From JBFWNG01 sp050251195 (GTDB lineage Bacteria > Bdellovibrionota_B > Oligoflexia > Oligoflexales > Oligoflexaceae), in contig JBFWNG010000017.1 in the NCBI GenBank assembly GCA_050251195.1, positions 3,765 to 67,764 on the forward strand: a stretch of DNA of 64,000 bases. The letters run 5' to 3'. Below are positions 25,376 to 33,745 of the stretch, in pieces (positions within the stretch are counted from its first letter, which is position 1; each line of letters opens with the position of its first letter). The notes beneath the pieces were generated by a model. That model was given only the letters and a program-made list of their open reading frames with translations. It was not told the DNA's origin and did not search any database. The translations under genes were made by a program, and so were the position numbers.

Positions 25376-25669
25376 ATGAGAAGTGCAATGTTTAAAGCAG
25401 CAGTGTCGGGAGTTTTAGCGATGGCAGCCTCGGCGGCAGTGGCTGACGGCGCCAAAAAAGAAACAGGCAAAGATGCAAAAATCGACGGCACCACAATGGG
25501 TGAATGTCACGGCATCAATAGTTGCAAAGGGCAAGGTGCTTGCGGCGGAAAAGGACACTCTTGTGCGGGAAAAAACTCGTGTAAGGGAAAAGGCTGGCTT
25601 CAGTTGTCTAAGGCCGACTGCGACACAAAAAAAGGCAAGTTCGTCGCAGAAAAAAAGTCTGAAGGCTAA
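25376..25669 (+). CDS. Bufferin-type (BufA2-like) secreted metallophore precursor 1
   Basis: A 97-residue precursor with a signal peptide (about 1-23, ending AVAD). Its cysteine-rich core is MGECHGINSCKGQGACGG followed by KGHSCAGKNSCKGKGW. In the bufferin family such cysteines are modified by a BufB (MNIO, DUF692) enzyme with a BufC partner, and the mature peptide binds copper in the periplasm. Both partner genes lie downstream (26.5 and 27.3 kb). GGAG precedes the ATG. It follows YceI by 36 bases and is probably in the same transcript. The core is almost identical to the second precursor at 26.1 kb, while the flanks differ. Confidence 0.85.
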   Translation: MRSAMFKAAVSGVLAMAASAAVADGAKKETGKDAKIDGTTMGECHGINSCKGQGACGGKGHSCAGKNSCKGKGWLQLSKADCDTKKGKFVAEKKSEG

Positions 25670-25701
25670 TTCGAAATTTCTTAACCTGGAAGGTAGTGCC
25701 G

Positions 25702-26118
25702 ATGAAAAAGATTTTAATGTCGCTGTTTTTAGTTCTAAGCCCCGTCGCATTGGCTGATGGGTTCAGCGTTGGACTGGGTGGATACTGTCCGGTTGGGTTC
25801 GTTAAGGGTGGAAAGGCTGTTTTTGGTGACCCCAAATTTGCTTCTACTTACAAAGAAGTCATTTACTACAACTCAAGTCAGGAAGCGAAAGCGATGTTTG
25901 ACAAAGACCCCGGGTCTTACATCAAAGCACTTAAATATGACGGGTATTGTGCTACCGGCATGTCGATGGGGAAAAAATTGAAGAGCGACCCGACCATCCA
26001 TTCCGAAGTCGACGGCGCGGTCTACTTCTTCAGCAGCGCTGAAGCTAAATCGATGTTTGACAAGGGGCCAAAGGGGTTTATTGGAAAAGCTGACATCGCG
26101 TGGAAGAAAAATCGGTAA
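25702..26118 (+). CDS. Secreted tandem YHS-like domain protein
   Basis: A protein of about 138 residues with a signal peptide (about 1-18, ending ALAD). The mature part is an internal duplication of a short YHS-like unit: GGYCPVGFVKGG...YYNSSQEAKAMFDKDP and DGYCATGMSMGK...YFFSSAEAKSMFDKGP. The family motif (Tyr-Cys-x-Val-x-Gly plus F/Y strand and AxxxFxxxP helix) is common in copper- and heavy-metal-related proteins. The single cysteine of each unit could bind metal. It lies between two bufferin precursor genes, so it is probably a periplasmic metal-handling partner. GGAAGG precedes the chosen ATG. Confidence 0.75.
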   Translation: MKKILMSLFLVLSPVALADGFSVGLGGYCPVGFVKGGKAVFGDPKFASTYKEVIYYNSSQEAKAMFDKDPGSYIKALKYDGYCATGMSMGKKLKSDPTIHSEVDGAVYFFSSAEAKSMFDKGPKGFIGKADIAWKKNR

Positions 26119-26143
26119 CAACATAACAATTGGGAGAGATTTC

Positions 26144-26416
26144 ATGAAAGAAAGTATTGCTCAATCAACCATCAGAGGCGTGTTTGCACTGGCCGCATCG
26201 GCCGCATTGTTGACGGGATGTGTAACATCCGGCAATAGCTCAACGGCATCTACTGACATGGGTGAGTGTCACGGGATCAATAGCTGCAAGGGCCAAGGAG
26301 CTTGTGGTGGCAAGGGCCACTCTTGTGCTGGAAAAAACAGCTGCAAAGGACAGGGTTGGTTAAAAATTAACGAATCGACCTGCAAAGAAAAGGGCGGCAC
26401 GTTTAAAGCCGGCTAG
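26144..26416 (+). CDS. Bufferin-type precursor 2, predicted lipoprotein
   Basis: A 90-residue precursor. The cysteine-rich core (MGECHGINSCKGQGACGG, then KGHSCAGKNSCKGQGW) is nearly identical to precursor 1. The leader is different: it ends in a lipobox, ALLTGC, so the mature peptide would be lipidated and membrane-anchored. This pairs a soluble and an anchored form of the same metallophore. GGGAGAG precedes the ATG. A strong terminator follows immediately, so the precursors can be made in excess of the maturation enzymes downstream. It is possible that the Cys of the lipobox is instead simply part of a normal signal peptide, but LLTGC is a good match. Confidence 0.82.
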   Translation: MKESIAQSTIRGVFALAASAALLTGCVTSGNSSTASTDMGECHGINSCKGQGACGGKGHSCAGKNSCKGQGWLKINESTCKEKGGTFKAG

Positions 26417-26427
26417 AACTTTAGAAG

Positions 26428-26467
26428 AAAAAGCCTTGAGTCACAACTAATGTGATTCAGGGCTTTT
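26428..26467 (+). terminator. Intrinsic-type terminator between bufferin precursors and maturation genes
   Basis: A long hairpin with arms AAAAAGCCTTGAGTCACA and TGTGATTCAGGGCTTTT (one mismatch) and a five-base loop, ending in T-rich sequence. Placed between precursor and enzyme genes, it probably sets their expression ratio by partial termination. Confidence 0.8.
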
Positions 26468-26507
26468 CGAATTCCTGATTCATATACTTGACCTGATGGA
26501 GGTCGTT

Positions 26508-27362
26508 TTGCTTAGTGACCATGTTCAAAGAGTTGGAATCGGCCTGCGTCAACCGCATTATTCAAATTGGCTAAGCCGCGATACTGATGGGCTGTGGTGT
26601 GAAGCGATCTCAGAAAACTATATGTATTCCCAAGGCAAGCCACTTGCGACCTTGGAAAAAATTCGCGAGACAAAACCTGTAGCGCTTCATGGCGTGTCAA
26701 TGTCGGTGGGGTCTGCGTGTACCGACCGCGCAGCCTACTTGAGTTCACTTAAGAATCTCGCGGATCGGATACAGCCATGGCTTGTCTCTGATCATTTCTG
26801 TTGGACAAGGGCTGCTCAGCACAATTCATTCGATCTACTTCCGATTCCGTTCACAACTGAAGCGGTGGGGGTTCTCGTTGATTCTATAGACGAGATTCAA
26901 AACGTTCTTCGGCGGCGAATGTATTTCGAGAATGTGTCGGCCTATGTTGGATTTAGAAGTTCGCAGTTAACCGAGATTGAGTTTATTAACGAAGTAATAG
27001 CGCGAAGCGGATGCGGTCTGCTGCTTGACGTGAATAACGTTTTTGTAAACGCTCACAATTTTGGGTTTGATCCTTATGCCTATATCGACCGCGTGATCCC
27101 CGAGTCTGTGGGTGAAATTCACTTGGCCGGGCACAGTGTCGTCGATGACTTCCTGTTCGACACCCATGATCAACCCGTCGGAAAAGAAGTGTGGGATCTT
27201 TACCGATACGCGCTCTCGCACGTCGGGGACGTCCCAACGCTTATAGAGTGGGACGAGGCTATTCCAGATTTCAATGTGCTAAACACTCAGCGTCTAGAGG
27301 CTGAATATCACCTTCAAGGAGTATTTAATGCACCTAGAGTCGCTACAGAAATCAATGCTTGA
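26508..27362 (+). CDS. bufB: BufB-like multinuclear non-haem iron enzyme (MNIO, DUF692)
   Basis: About 284 residues from TTG 26508, which has GGAGG five bases upstream; ATG 26496 is an alternative that would place this GGAGG inside the gene. The DUF692 TIM-barrel metal ligands are visible in order: ALHGVSMSVGS (His), LVSDHFCW (Asp/His), YFENVS (Glu), LLDVNNV (Asp/Asn), EIHLAGHS (His) and LIEWDEAIPDF (Glu/Asp). MNIO enzymes use an iron cluster and O2 to modify cysteine residues of peptides, here most likely the two bufferin precursors. It is followed by bufC with a 35-base overlap, matching the usual bufferin operon. Confidence 0.9.
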   Translation: MLSDHVQRVGIGLRQPHYSNWLSRDTDGLWCEAISENYMYSQGKPLATLEKIRETKPVALHGVSMSVGSACTDRAAYLSSLKNLADRIQPWLVSDHFCWTRAAQHNSFDLLPIPFTTEAVGVLVDSIDEIQNVLRRRMYFENVSAYVGFRSSQLTEIEFINEVIARSGCGLLLDVNNVFVNAHNFGFDPYAYIDRVIPESVGEIHLAGHSVVDDFLFDTHDQPVGKEVWDLYRYALSHVGDVPTLIEWDEAIPDFNVLNTQRLEAEYHLQGVFNAPRVATEINA

Positions 27363-28140
27363 AGGTATTGTGGGTATTTCAATTGGCAAAGTGCCAGAAG
27401 ACCTCAGTAAACATCTTGAGTTCGAGCACAGATTTCATATTTATCAGTCTGGTTACAGGGCGCGAATTCTTGCAGCTATCGAGGAAACATTTCCAAGAAC
27501 TCTTGCTGTGATCTCACAAAGTCTCTATTCCGACTTTGTCGAGGATTTCATGGATCACTCACGATTTTCGTCATTTGATCTATTGGGCATTTGCGACGCA
27601 TTCCCTGAGTTCGTTGATTCTTTTCAAAAATGGACGGACCTTCCCTACTTGTCGGACCTTGCTGCGGCCGAGTTTCAATGCGTAAAATCTTTTCACAAAG
27701 CATGCAGGCCGATTAAAACGTTCGCGGATATTGTCACGGAACTTCGATCTAATCCTAGTGCGTTGAAATTGCCCCTACAGCCATACGTTATGATTTTTGC
27801 ATCAAAGATTAATATCGTAGTGACAACGAAACGAATTGCTTCCGGTAAGTCTTACGATGCAAGCTCTGACTTCGAAGAGACCAGCCAGGAAATGTACCAC
27901 CATCTAATTTACCGGCAGGATGGGCAGACTAGAATCGAGTCTATCTCTAATCTACAGGCAGAATTTATAAATTCGCTATTGAAGACACCGGGGTTTATGG
28001 AAGCGTGCGAAAGTCTCGATCAGTTTATGCAGGGCGCTGGTCGTCAAGAGGCTGATGTTGTCCCGCTCGCCGACTGGCTCAAGACGTGGGCGGAGAAAGG
28101 AATGTTTGTGAATGAGGTAAAGTATGAGTTTGAGAAGTAA
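27328..28140 (+). CDS. bufC: BufC-like DUF2063 partner protein
   Basis: A 270-residue protein. Its N-terminal half matches the DUF2063 pattern (FEHRFHIYQSGYRARILAAI, EETFPRTLAVI, then PYLSDLAAAEF), and an RRE-like precursor-binding role is known for this family. With BufB it forms the maturation complex for bufferin metallophores in the cytoplasm. AAGGAG precedes its ATG, which lies inside the end of bufB, so translation is coupled. The C-terminal region (about 150-270) is more divergent. It overlaps the sigma-factor gene by 17 bases. Confidence 0.87.
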   Translation: MHLESLQKSMLEGIVGISIGKVPEDLSKHLEFEHRFHIYQSGYRARILAAIEETFPRTLAVISQSLYSDFVEDFMDHSRFSSFDLLGICDAFPEFVDSFQKWTDLPYLSDLAAAEFQCVKSFHKACRPIKTFADIVTELRSNPSALKLPLQPYVMIFASKINIVVTTKRIASGKSYDASSDFEETSQEMYHHLIYRQDGQTRIESISNLQAEFINSLLKTPGFMEACESLDQFMQGAGRQEADVVPLADWLKTWAEKGMFVNEVKYEFEK

Positions 28141-28669
28141 CGAAAAAATGCAGCCAGGATTTCTTGGGTGGTTATCTTATTTGGTGGAAACACATCGGGC
28201 ACGACTCGCCTCAATTGCGAGATCGCAAGGTTTAGATAGGGAAGATGCTCTCGATGCTGTTCAGGAAGCTTTCGAAACGTTCATGCTGCTGCCGCAGGCC
28301 CGAGAGCTCGTTGAAAGCGAAGAAGAGTCTGCGAAGTTTCTCTCGGTAATTGTGAAAAATGAAGCGCGAAATCAGAGAAGAAAAACGAAGCGCCGGGATG
28401 CATTTCGCGGAGAATCGGTGGAATCAGAAGGCGTTGTATACGCGGATGGCGATTCCCCCGAAAGTCTGATTTTGGAGGCTGAGAATCATATAGCTCTTCT
28501 CGGTTGCATGAAAAAGCTCAAGGAGATTCAGCAGCAAGTCATTACGTTGCGCATGCTGGATGGCAGCGGCGGCGCAGAGGTGGCGAAAGAGCTTGGTGTC
28601 AATGAGGGCAATGTTGCTACGATTCTCAATCGAGCGAAAGCGGCACTAAAGGCCTGTCTGCTCGAGTAA
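28124..28669 (+). CDS. ECF-type sigma-70 family sigma factor
   Basis: A 181-residue protein with region 2 (ARSQGLDREDALDAVQEAF, ...FLSVIVKNEARNQRRKTKR) and region 4 (QQVITLRMLDGSGGAEVAKE, LGVNEGNVATILNRAKAAL). This is the minimal layout of extracytoplasmic-function sigma factors. Bufferin operons elsewhere are often under an ECF sigma. Here the sigma gene overlaps the end of bufC, so it probably activates the operon or distant metal-stress genes. There is no adjacent anti-sigma gene; the neighbour is a thioredoxin. A weak hairpin (TGCCCGAAG...CTTCAGGCA) lies just downstream. Confidence 0.85.
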   Translation: MSLRSNEKMQPGFLGWLSYLVETHRARLASIARSQGLDREDALDAVQEAFETFMLLPQARELVESEEESAKFLSVIVKNEARNQRRKTKRRDAFRGESVESEGVVYADGDSPESLILEAENHIALLGCMKKLKEIQQQVITLRMLDGSGGAEVAKELGVNEGNVATILNRAKAALKACLLE

Positions 28670-28802
28670 GTATAATCGCGACGATGCCCGAAGGCGGTCT
28701 TCAGGCAGCATTAACACCCTAATTACAATGGACAATATGCGAAACTGTAATGTTTGACGTTTTCGCGACCTACATCAGTGAAGCATTGATTAGGAGGCTA
28801 CT

Positions 28803-29144
28803 ATGAGTAATGTGCGTACATACGATAGCGAAAATAAGGAATTGAACGGTACATCGGAGTCTGGCTACACAGTAGTCGACTTCTACGCGGACTGGTGTGG
28901 TCCGTGTCAGTCCTTTGCGCCCAGGTTTGACAAGTTGGCTGCTGGGTTCAATGGAAAAATCGATTTCGTGAAGGTCAATGTGGATGCGGCTCCAGAACTA
29001 GCCCAAAAATTTGGGATTCGTTCGATTCCTACAGTTGTGGTGCTTAAAGGACAGCAAGAGGTCGTAAGGTCTGTCGGTGCCCCACGTGCTTCGGACCTGG
29101 AGGCATATTTGTACAAGCTTTTAGAGGGGACCGCGACTGCGTAG
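28803..29144 (+). CDS. Thioredoxin
   Basis: A 113-residue cytoplasmic thioredoxin with VVDFYADWCGPCQSFAP (canonical WCGPC redox site), FVKVNVDAAPELAQKFGI and the cis-proline region RSIPTVVVL. AGGAGG precedes the ATG. Thioredoxin reduces disulfides in client proteins. Its place after the bufferin-sigma operon and before an AhpD-like gene suggests thiol support for metal or peroxide stress. It may have its own promoter, because about 130 bases separate it from the sigma gene. Confidence 0.93.
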   Translation: MSNVRTYDSENKELNGTSESGYTVVDFYADWCGPCQSFAPRFDKLAAGFNGKIDFVKVNVDAAPELAQKFGIRSIPTVVVLKGQQEVVRSVGAPRASDLEAYLYKLLEGTATA

Positions 29145-29193
29145 ATTGCAGAACTCTTTAAGTTTATGAACTTCAAACAAAGGGAGAAGATGA

Positions 29194-29739
29194 ATGGGAA
29201 TCAGCGTCAAGAATCTTGAGACAGCTCCGGCAGGGTCCAAACCAGTGCTTGAGGCAGTAAAGGGAAAATTTAGTTTTATCCCGAACCTAATGGGACTTTT
29301 TGCAACGAACCCCGAGGCACTCAAGAGCTACCTAGCACTAACGGAGACATTCGCTAGTTCGGGGCTAAGCAATGTCGAACAGCAGGTAGTTGCTATTTCG
29401 GTGAGCAGGGAAAACAACTGCGAGTACTGTGTTGCTGCGCATTCAGCAATAGGTTCCATGGGTGGAATTGAACGCAAGTTGATCGACCAGCTTCGTTCTG
29501 GTGAACGACTCACAGATCCTAAGCTTGAGGCTTTGCGAGTATTTACTCAGAAAGTGACAGCTACAAGAGCTGTGATCGACGAGGAGTCAGTGCAGAATTT
29601 TAAGGCGGCAGGATATAGTGATGAGCATGTCATGGCGGTCCTGATAGGAGTCGCAATGAAGACACTTTCAAACTATGCTAACCATATCGGTAAAACTCCT
29701 CTTGACGAAGCGTTCGCGCCATTTGCTTGGAAGAAGTGA
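29194..29739 (+). CDS. AhpD-like carboxymuconolactone-decarboxylase family protein
   Basis: A 181-residue protein with LSNVEQQVVAISVSRENN followed by CEYCVAAHSA, the CxxC/His catalytic motif of AhpD-like proteins, and a C-terminal helical region (AVLIGVAMKTLSNYANH). This is a third CMD-fold protein in the window and is most like the peroxidase-related branch. AGGGAGA precedes the ATG. It follows thioredoxin by 49 bases and could take electrons from it, as AhpD does from dihydrolipoamide-type donors, but the reaction is unknown. Confidence 0.83.
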   Translation: MGISVKNLETAPAGSKPVLEAVKGKFSFIPNLMGLFATNPEALKSYLALTETFASSGLSNVEQQVVAISVSRENNCEYCVAAHSAIGSMGGIERKLIDQLRSGERLTDPKLEALRVFTQKVTATRAVIDEESVQNFKAAGYSDEHVMAVLIGVAMKTLSNYANHIGKTPLDEAFAPFAWKK

Positions 29740-29814
29740 TTTCGTTTCTAGGGGAGGACTGCGGCAGGTGCAAACTAGAACCCGGGCAGGAGATTGAAAG
29801 GTAGTTGGAACGAA

Positions 29815-31059
29815 ATGCAGGCTTTGATAGGAATTTGTGCATTTGTAGGCATTGCTTGGATCCTTAGCGAAGATAGAAAAAAAATCAAACCTCGTCAAAT
29901 CATAGCCGGTTTGCTCTTGCAAGCCGGCTTGGCGTTTTTGCTTCTAAAAGTTCCATATTTTCGTGGTTGGGTAGAGGTTGCCAATGCGTTTGTGGCGATC
30001 GTGGAAAATGCAACTCAGAACGCTGCCTCATTCATGTTCGGATATTTAGCGGGTGGAGACGCACCATTTGATATCGTTCGTCCTAACGCTGGTTTTATCG
30101 TAGCCTTTCGGGTTCTGCCCCTCGTTGTTGTCATGAGTGCTCTATCAGCCTTGCTTTTTCATTGGAATATTCTTCCACTGGTAGTTCGCAGCATGGCCTT
30201 CGTCCTGAGTAAGACGCTCAAGATAAGTGGCGCGTCTGGATTAGCAGCTGCTGCTGACGTGTTTTTGGGAATTGCTGAAGCACCACTGTTTGTTCGGCCA
30301 TATTTGGGTCGAATGACTCGTGCAGAGCTTTTCATGGTGATGTCATGCGGCATGGCATCGGTCGCAGGTACTGTGATGGTTCTATATGCAAGTGTCTTGA
30401 ACCCAGTCATTCCAGATGCAATAGGTCACATACTTGTGGCTTCCGTGATCTCAGTCCCGGCAGCTCTGGTGCTAGCCCAAATTTTGGTGCCTGAAAAAGA
30501 TGAAACCGCGCTAAGCGGTGAAGCCTGGCGCGTCGAAAAAACTGCCGAGAGCAGCTTGGATGCGATCGTGAAGGGAACGAGCGATGGTATCCAGATGCTG
30601 ATTAACATCGTAGCATTGATCATGGTTATATTTGCTCTAGTGCATCTTACAAATGGGATATTTGCGTTAGCGGGTGAAGTAGGCGGTGCGCCGATAACAA
30701 TTCAAAGATTGCTTTCGTGGCCTCTTTATCCATTTGTATGGCTTATGGGCGTTCCGTCAACAGAAGTATCTCAGGGAGCAAATTTGATGTCGACCAAGAT
30801 TCTTATGAACGAGTTTGTTGCTTACTTGGATATGGCCAAACTGGATTCTCAGGCGCTGTCGTCGAACGCTAGGCTAATTATGACCTATGGAATGTGTGGG
30901 TTTGCAAATCTAGCCAGTCTAGGGATTTTGATCGGGACGCTAACAGCGATTATTCCAGAACGTCGTAAAGAAGTGATTGGACTTGGCTTCAAGAGTTTGG
31001 TTGTAGGAAATCTAGCGACAATGATGACGGGCGCTCTTGCTGGACTGTTGCTGAATTAA
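29815..31059 (+). CDS. NupC-like concentrative nucleoside transporter
   Basis: A protein of about 414 residues with around nine membrane helices. Conserved CNT features are ADVFLGIAEAPLFVRPYL, MSCGMASVAGTVMVLYA, GVPSTEVSQGANLMSTKI and YGMCGFANLASLGILIG. The protein couples nucleoside uptake to Na+ or H+. I prefer the ATG at 29815; a TTG 21 bases upstream is possible but has a ribosome-binding site too close. It appears to be ordinary chromosomal gene content and is the last gene before the conjugative element, which makes it the likely left neighbour of the insertion. Confidence 0.9.
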   Translation: MQALIGICAFVGIAWILSEDRKKIKPRQIIAGLLLQAGLAFLLLKVPYFRGWVEVANAFVAIVENATQNAASFMFGYLAGGDAPFDIVRPNAGFIVAFRVLPLVVVMSALSALLFHWNILPLVVRSMAFVLSKTLKISGASGLAAAADVFLGIAEAPLFVRPYLGRMTRAELFMVMSCGMASVAGTVMVLYASVLNPVIPDAIGHILVASVISVPAALVLAQILVPEKDETALSGEAWRVEKTAESSLDAIVKGTSDGIQMLINIVALIMVIFALVHLTNGIFALAGEVGGAPITIQRLLSWPLYPFVWLMGVPSTEVSQGANLMSTKILMNEFVAYLDMAKLDSQALSSNARLIMTYGMCGFANLASLGILIGTLTAIIPERRKEVIGLGFKSLVVGNLATMMTGALAGLLLN

Positions 31060-31143
31060 ATCATTTGAGATGTGGATTACATGATTCGTCGCATTTCTCG
31101 CCTCCCCACTTTGCCTGACGGCTCGGGCGAGGGAGGGCTCGAA

Positions 31144-31317
31144 ATGACTCAAACGAATCAAATCCAAAAAAATAGCGACGATTTCAAGTTGGCGATTGTC
31201 ATTCGCATCGAGGGTTACAACAGCAGAGCGCTGGTGCTCCGCTTTGCTGGCATTGCTGCTGCGATGATCGCCGTGGCGGCGAAAATTGCGGTCATGTTCA
31301 TGGCGCGGGCGCATTAG
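31144..31317 (+). CDS. Small single-helix protein of 57 residues
   Basis: This small protein is too short for most gene callers but has an excellent ribosome-binding site (GGGAGG seven bases before the ATG). The first half is polar (MTQTNQIQKNSDDFKLAIV...), and the end is a membrane-like helix rich in Ala, Met and Ile (LRFAGIAAAMIAVAAKIAVM) finishing RAH. No family recognised. It lies at the presumed left end of the element, between the nucleoside transporter and a structured non-coding segment. Confidence 0.5.
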   Translation: MTQTNQIQKNSDDFKLAIVIRIEGYNSRALVLRFAGIAAAMIAVAAKIAVMFMARAH

Positions 31318-31343
31318 GCGCCACTTTCCACGGTCTGGCTGTA

Positions 31344-31435
31344 ATACCAGCGGGGATGGAATCCCGACATATCGCGGGCGTGCGGTTGTCCCGGGCGGCA
31401 ATTTGCTGCTTTAGGGATTCCGACCTGTATGGTAT
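31344..31435. repeat. Long imperfect inverted repeat (structured segment)
   Basis: Two 22-base arms 48 bases apart form an imperfect palindrome. The left arm is ATACCA-8 bases-GGAATCCC; the right arm is GGGATTCC-8 bases-TGGTAT. The outer six and inner eight positions pair perfectly, with a mostly unpaired middle. The loop is G+C-rich. It could be an RNA structure, a protein-binding site or part of an attachment region at the left end of the element. Confidence 0.55.
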
Positions 31436-31571
31436 CGTCACCCCTTATTTTGGCCAGGTGCGTTAAATTTGTAACTGGCTTTCAATAGATTATTGGAAAA
31501 ACCGACGCGCTGTCCCTATTGGAGTCGTAAGCGAAACGCAAGACGGAAGCCGTTTGACCAGGGGGAAGATT

Positions 31572-33686
31572 GTGGGAATGCGCCTCGTCAGCTATCGTGT
31601 AACTGACTTTCGTAGTGTGAAGGACAGCGGTTGGATTGCAGCGGACAACGTGTCTGCGCATATTGGCATTAACGAGTCTGGGAAGACGAATCTCCTTCTA
31701 CCTTTGTGGAAATTAAAGCCCGCAAAGGGTGGTGAGATTAACCCGATCGCCGATTATCCCCGCGCTCGTTATAATGAGATCCGCAGCCTTCCCGACAAAG
31801 CGAAGCCCATTTTTATTCGCGCCCGCTTTGAACTGGATTCTGAGGCCGCCAAGGAAGTTGCTAAACTCTCTGGGGTTGACCCGAAAGATGTCGCCGTTGT
31901 CGAGGTTTCGCGCAGATATGATGGCACGCACTTGGTGTCGTTTCCTGAGGCGTCGCTACCGTCCAGCGTCGATAAAGCGACGGTCCTTCAGCTGATAGAA
32001 GCCGCAAAATCCGAAATAGTTGATCTCCGCGAGGCCAATAAAACGGAAGAGACCTTCAAGGTAGCTCTTGTCGCCGCTATGACCTCGGCTATCACTGCTG
32101 TTTCCGCCTCTGACGAGCAAATCCAGCGAGATGCGCTTGTCGGTCTGATCGAGGATCTAAAGGGCACGGATCTCTCGAAAGCAGCTGCCAAGTCCGTCCT
32201 CAAGCCGAGGTTTGAACGGTTGCTTGCAGAGCTTGAGGTAGAGTGCAAAGCCATTTCGAGGCCACATCCTGATGCGTCGAAGGCTGCCCGTGAGCGGGCG
32301 TTATCTGAGCTTCCGTTCTTTGTCTACTACTCGAACTATGGAAACCTGGACTCCGAGATTTATCTGCCGCATGTGATCGAAAACATGAAGAGGACGGACC
32401 TCGCCGGCAAAGAAGAGGCGAAAGCGCGAACACTGAAGGTCCTGTTTCAATTCGTCAAGCTCAAGCCCGAGGAGATACTAGCTTTAGGTCAAAAGCACGT
32501 TACGGTGCCGAACCCCAATAAAGATCAGGTAGAACAATCGGCCATTGCCACGAGAGAGCGTGAGATCCTCCTGCAATCGGCTTCGACGACGTTAACCAGA
32601 AAATTTGGCGAGTGGTGGAAGCAGGGCGACTATAATTTTCGGTTTCAGGCCGATGGAAACCACTTTCGAATCTGGGTTAGTGACAAGCTACGTCCAGAAC
32701 CCATTGAATTAGAAAGTCGAAGCACTGGGCTTCAGTGGTTCCTCAGCTTTTATCTGATTTTCCTGGTCGAGAGTGAGGATACGCACGAAAATGCGATTCT
32801 GTTGTTGGACGAGCCAGGGATGACGCTTCATCCACTGGCCCAGAAAGACTTGTCCGACTTTTTCGAAGGTCTTTCCGCGAGCAATCAGATTCTCTACACG
32901 ACTCATTCACCGTTTATGATTGATGCTGACCGCTTGGATCGGGTAAAGGCTGTGTACGTTGATGAGCAAGGGATGACAGTTGTTTCTGCCGATCTTCGTG
33001 CGCCCAAACCGAAGTCGATCGAAGAAAAGTCGATCTATTCTGTACACGCGGCGATGGGACTTTCGGTGTCCGATGCTCTATTGCAAGGTTGTCAGACGGT
33101 CCTCGTCGAGGGCGCCTCGGACCTTCACTATTTGTCCGCGATTCGAAACGTCTTGATCGGAGCTGGTGCGATTAAGCCTTGCCGCGATCTTGTCTTTCTT
33201 CCTAGCGGAGGGACTAAAGGCATCAAGGCCGTTATCCCAATTATCTCCGCTAAGAATGACCAGCTTCCTTTTGTCGTGCTAGACGGCGACGAAAATGGCC
33301 GAGTGCTCGCAACTTCTCTGCGCAAGGACTTATTCGCAGGCGACCAAGAAGCGATCATTGGGGTGGACGAGTTTACTGGTATGGCATCGTCCGAAGTTGA
33401 GGATTTGATTCCGCAACAGGTCTTGATTGCTGTCCTGTCGCGCATGTTTCGGAGCGCTGAAGACGACTTCGACAGTGGAAAAGTCGACGTTTCTCGGCCA
33501 ATCCTGCCGCAGGCTGAGGCGTTTGCAAAAGCCCATGCGGTCGAACTCGAAAAAGGCTGGAAGGTCGAGGTTGCTAAAAATGTGAAGCTTAGGATGCTAA
33601 AAGATCCAAAGGCACTTCTCGACGACGCAGAGAAGTTTTCGGCCTGCAAGAAACTCTTCGAACGCCTGGTGCTGAGGGCTAAGTAG
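31572..33686 (+). CDS. OLD-family nuclease (ABC ATPase plus TOPRIM), likely phage defence
   Basis: A protein of about 704 residues. I use GTG 31572, which has GGGGG six bases upstream; ATG 31578 is also possible. The N-terminal ABC-type ATPase has Walker A GINESGKTNLL (residues 32-39), a signature-like ELESRSTGLQWF, Walker B AILLLDEPGMTLHP and a switch His (TTHSPFMID). The C-terminal TOPRIM nuclease has VLVEGASDLHYL and VVLDGDENGR. This order defines OLD (overcoming lysogenisation defect) proteins, nucleases that act in anti-phage defence either alone or with a UvrD-like partner (GajB). No partner lies downstream, so it looks like the single-gene class. It is cargo at the left of the element. 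Confidence 0.88.
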   Translation: MGMRLVSYRVTDFRSVKDSGWIAADNVSAHIGINESGKTNLLLPLWKLKPAKGGEINPIADYPRARYNEIRSLPDKAKPIFIRARFELDSEAAKEVAKLSGVDPKDVAVVEVSRRYDGTHLVSFPEASLPSSVDKATVLQLIEAAKSEIVDLREANKTEETFKVALVAAMTSAITAVSASDEQIQRDALVGLIEDLKGTDLSKAAAKSVLKPRFERLLAELEVECKAISRPHPDASKAARERALSELPFFVYYSNYGNLDSEIYLPHVIENMKRTDLAGKEEAKARTLKVLFQFVKLKPEEILALGQKHVTVPNPNKDQVEQSAIATREREILLQSASTTLTRKFGEWWKQGDYNFRFQADGNHFRIWVSDKLRPEPIELESRSTGLQWFLSFYLIFLVESEDTHENAILLLDEPGMTLHPLAQKDLSDFFEGLSASNQILYTTHSPFMIDADRLDRVKAVYVDEQGMTVVSADLRAPKPKSIEEKSIYSVHAAMGLSVSDALLQGCQTVLVEGASDLHYLSAIRNVLIGAGAIKPCRDLVFLPSGGTKGIKAVIPIISAKNDQLPFVVLDGDENGRVLATSLRKDLFAGDQEAIIGVDEFTGMASSEVEDLIPQQVLIAVLSRMFRSAEDDFDSGKVDVSRPILPQAEAFAKAHAVELEKGWKVEVAKNVKLRMLKDPKALLDDAEKFSACKKLFERLVLRAK

Positions 33687-33745
33687 CTCATAGGCATAGG
33701 TGGTATTCATGTTCGTCCCGCCGCCGATTGCGAAGTCGGACGAGA

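Noticed and set aside
31074..31092. A 14-of-19 match between ATTACATGATTCGTCGCAT and the groEL end (ATTACATCATCCCGCCCAT) as a left attachment site
   Set aside because: Only seven continuous bases match before the first mismatch; this is too weak to separate from chance in a search by eye.
31321..31440. A tRNA gene at the left end of the element
   Set aside because: No T-arm GTTCRA motif or cloverleaf could be formed; the region folds instead as a single imperfect hairpin.
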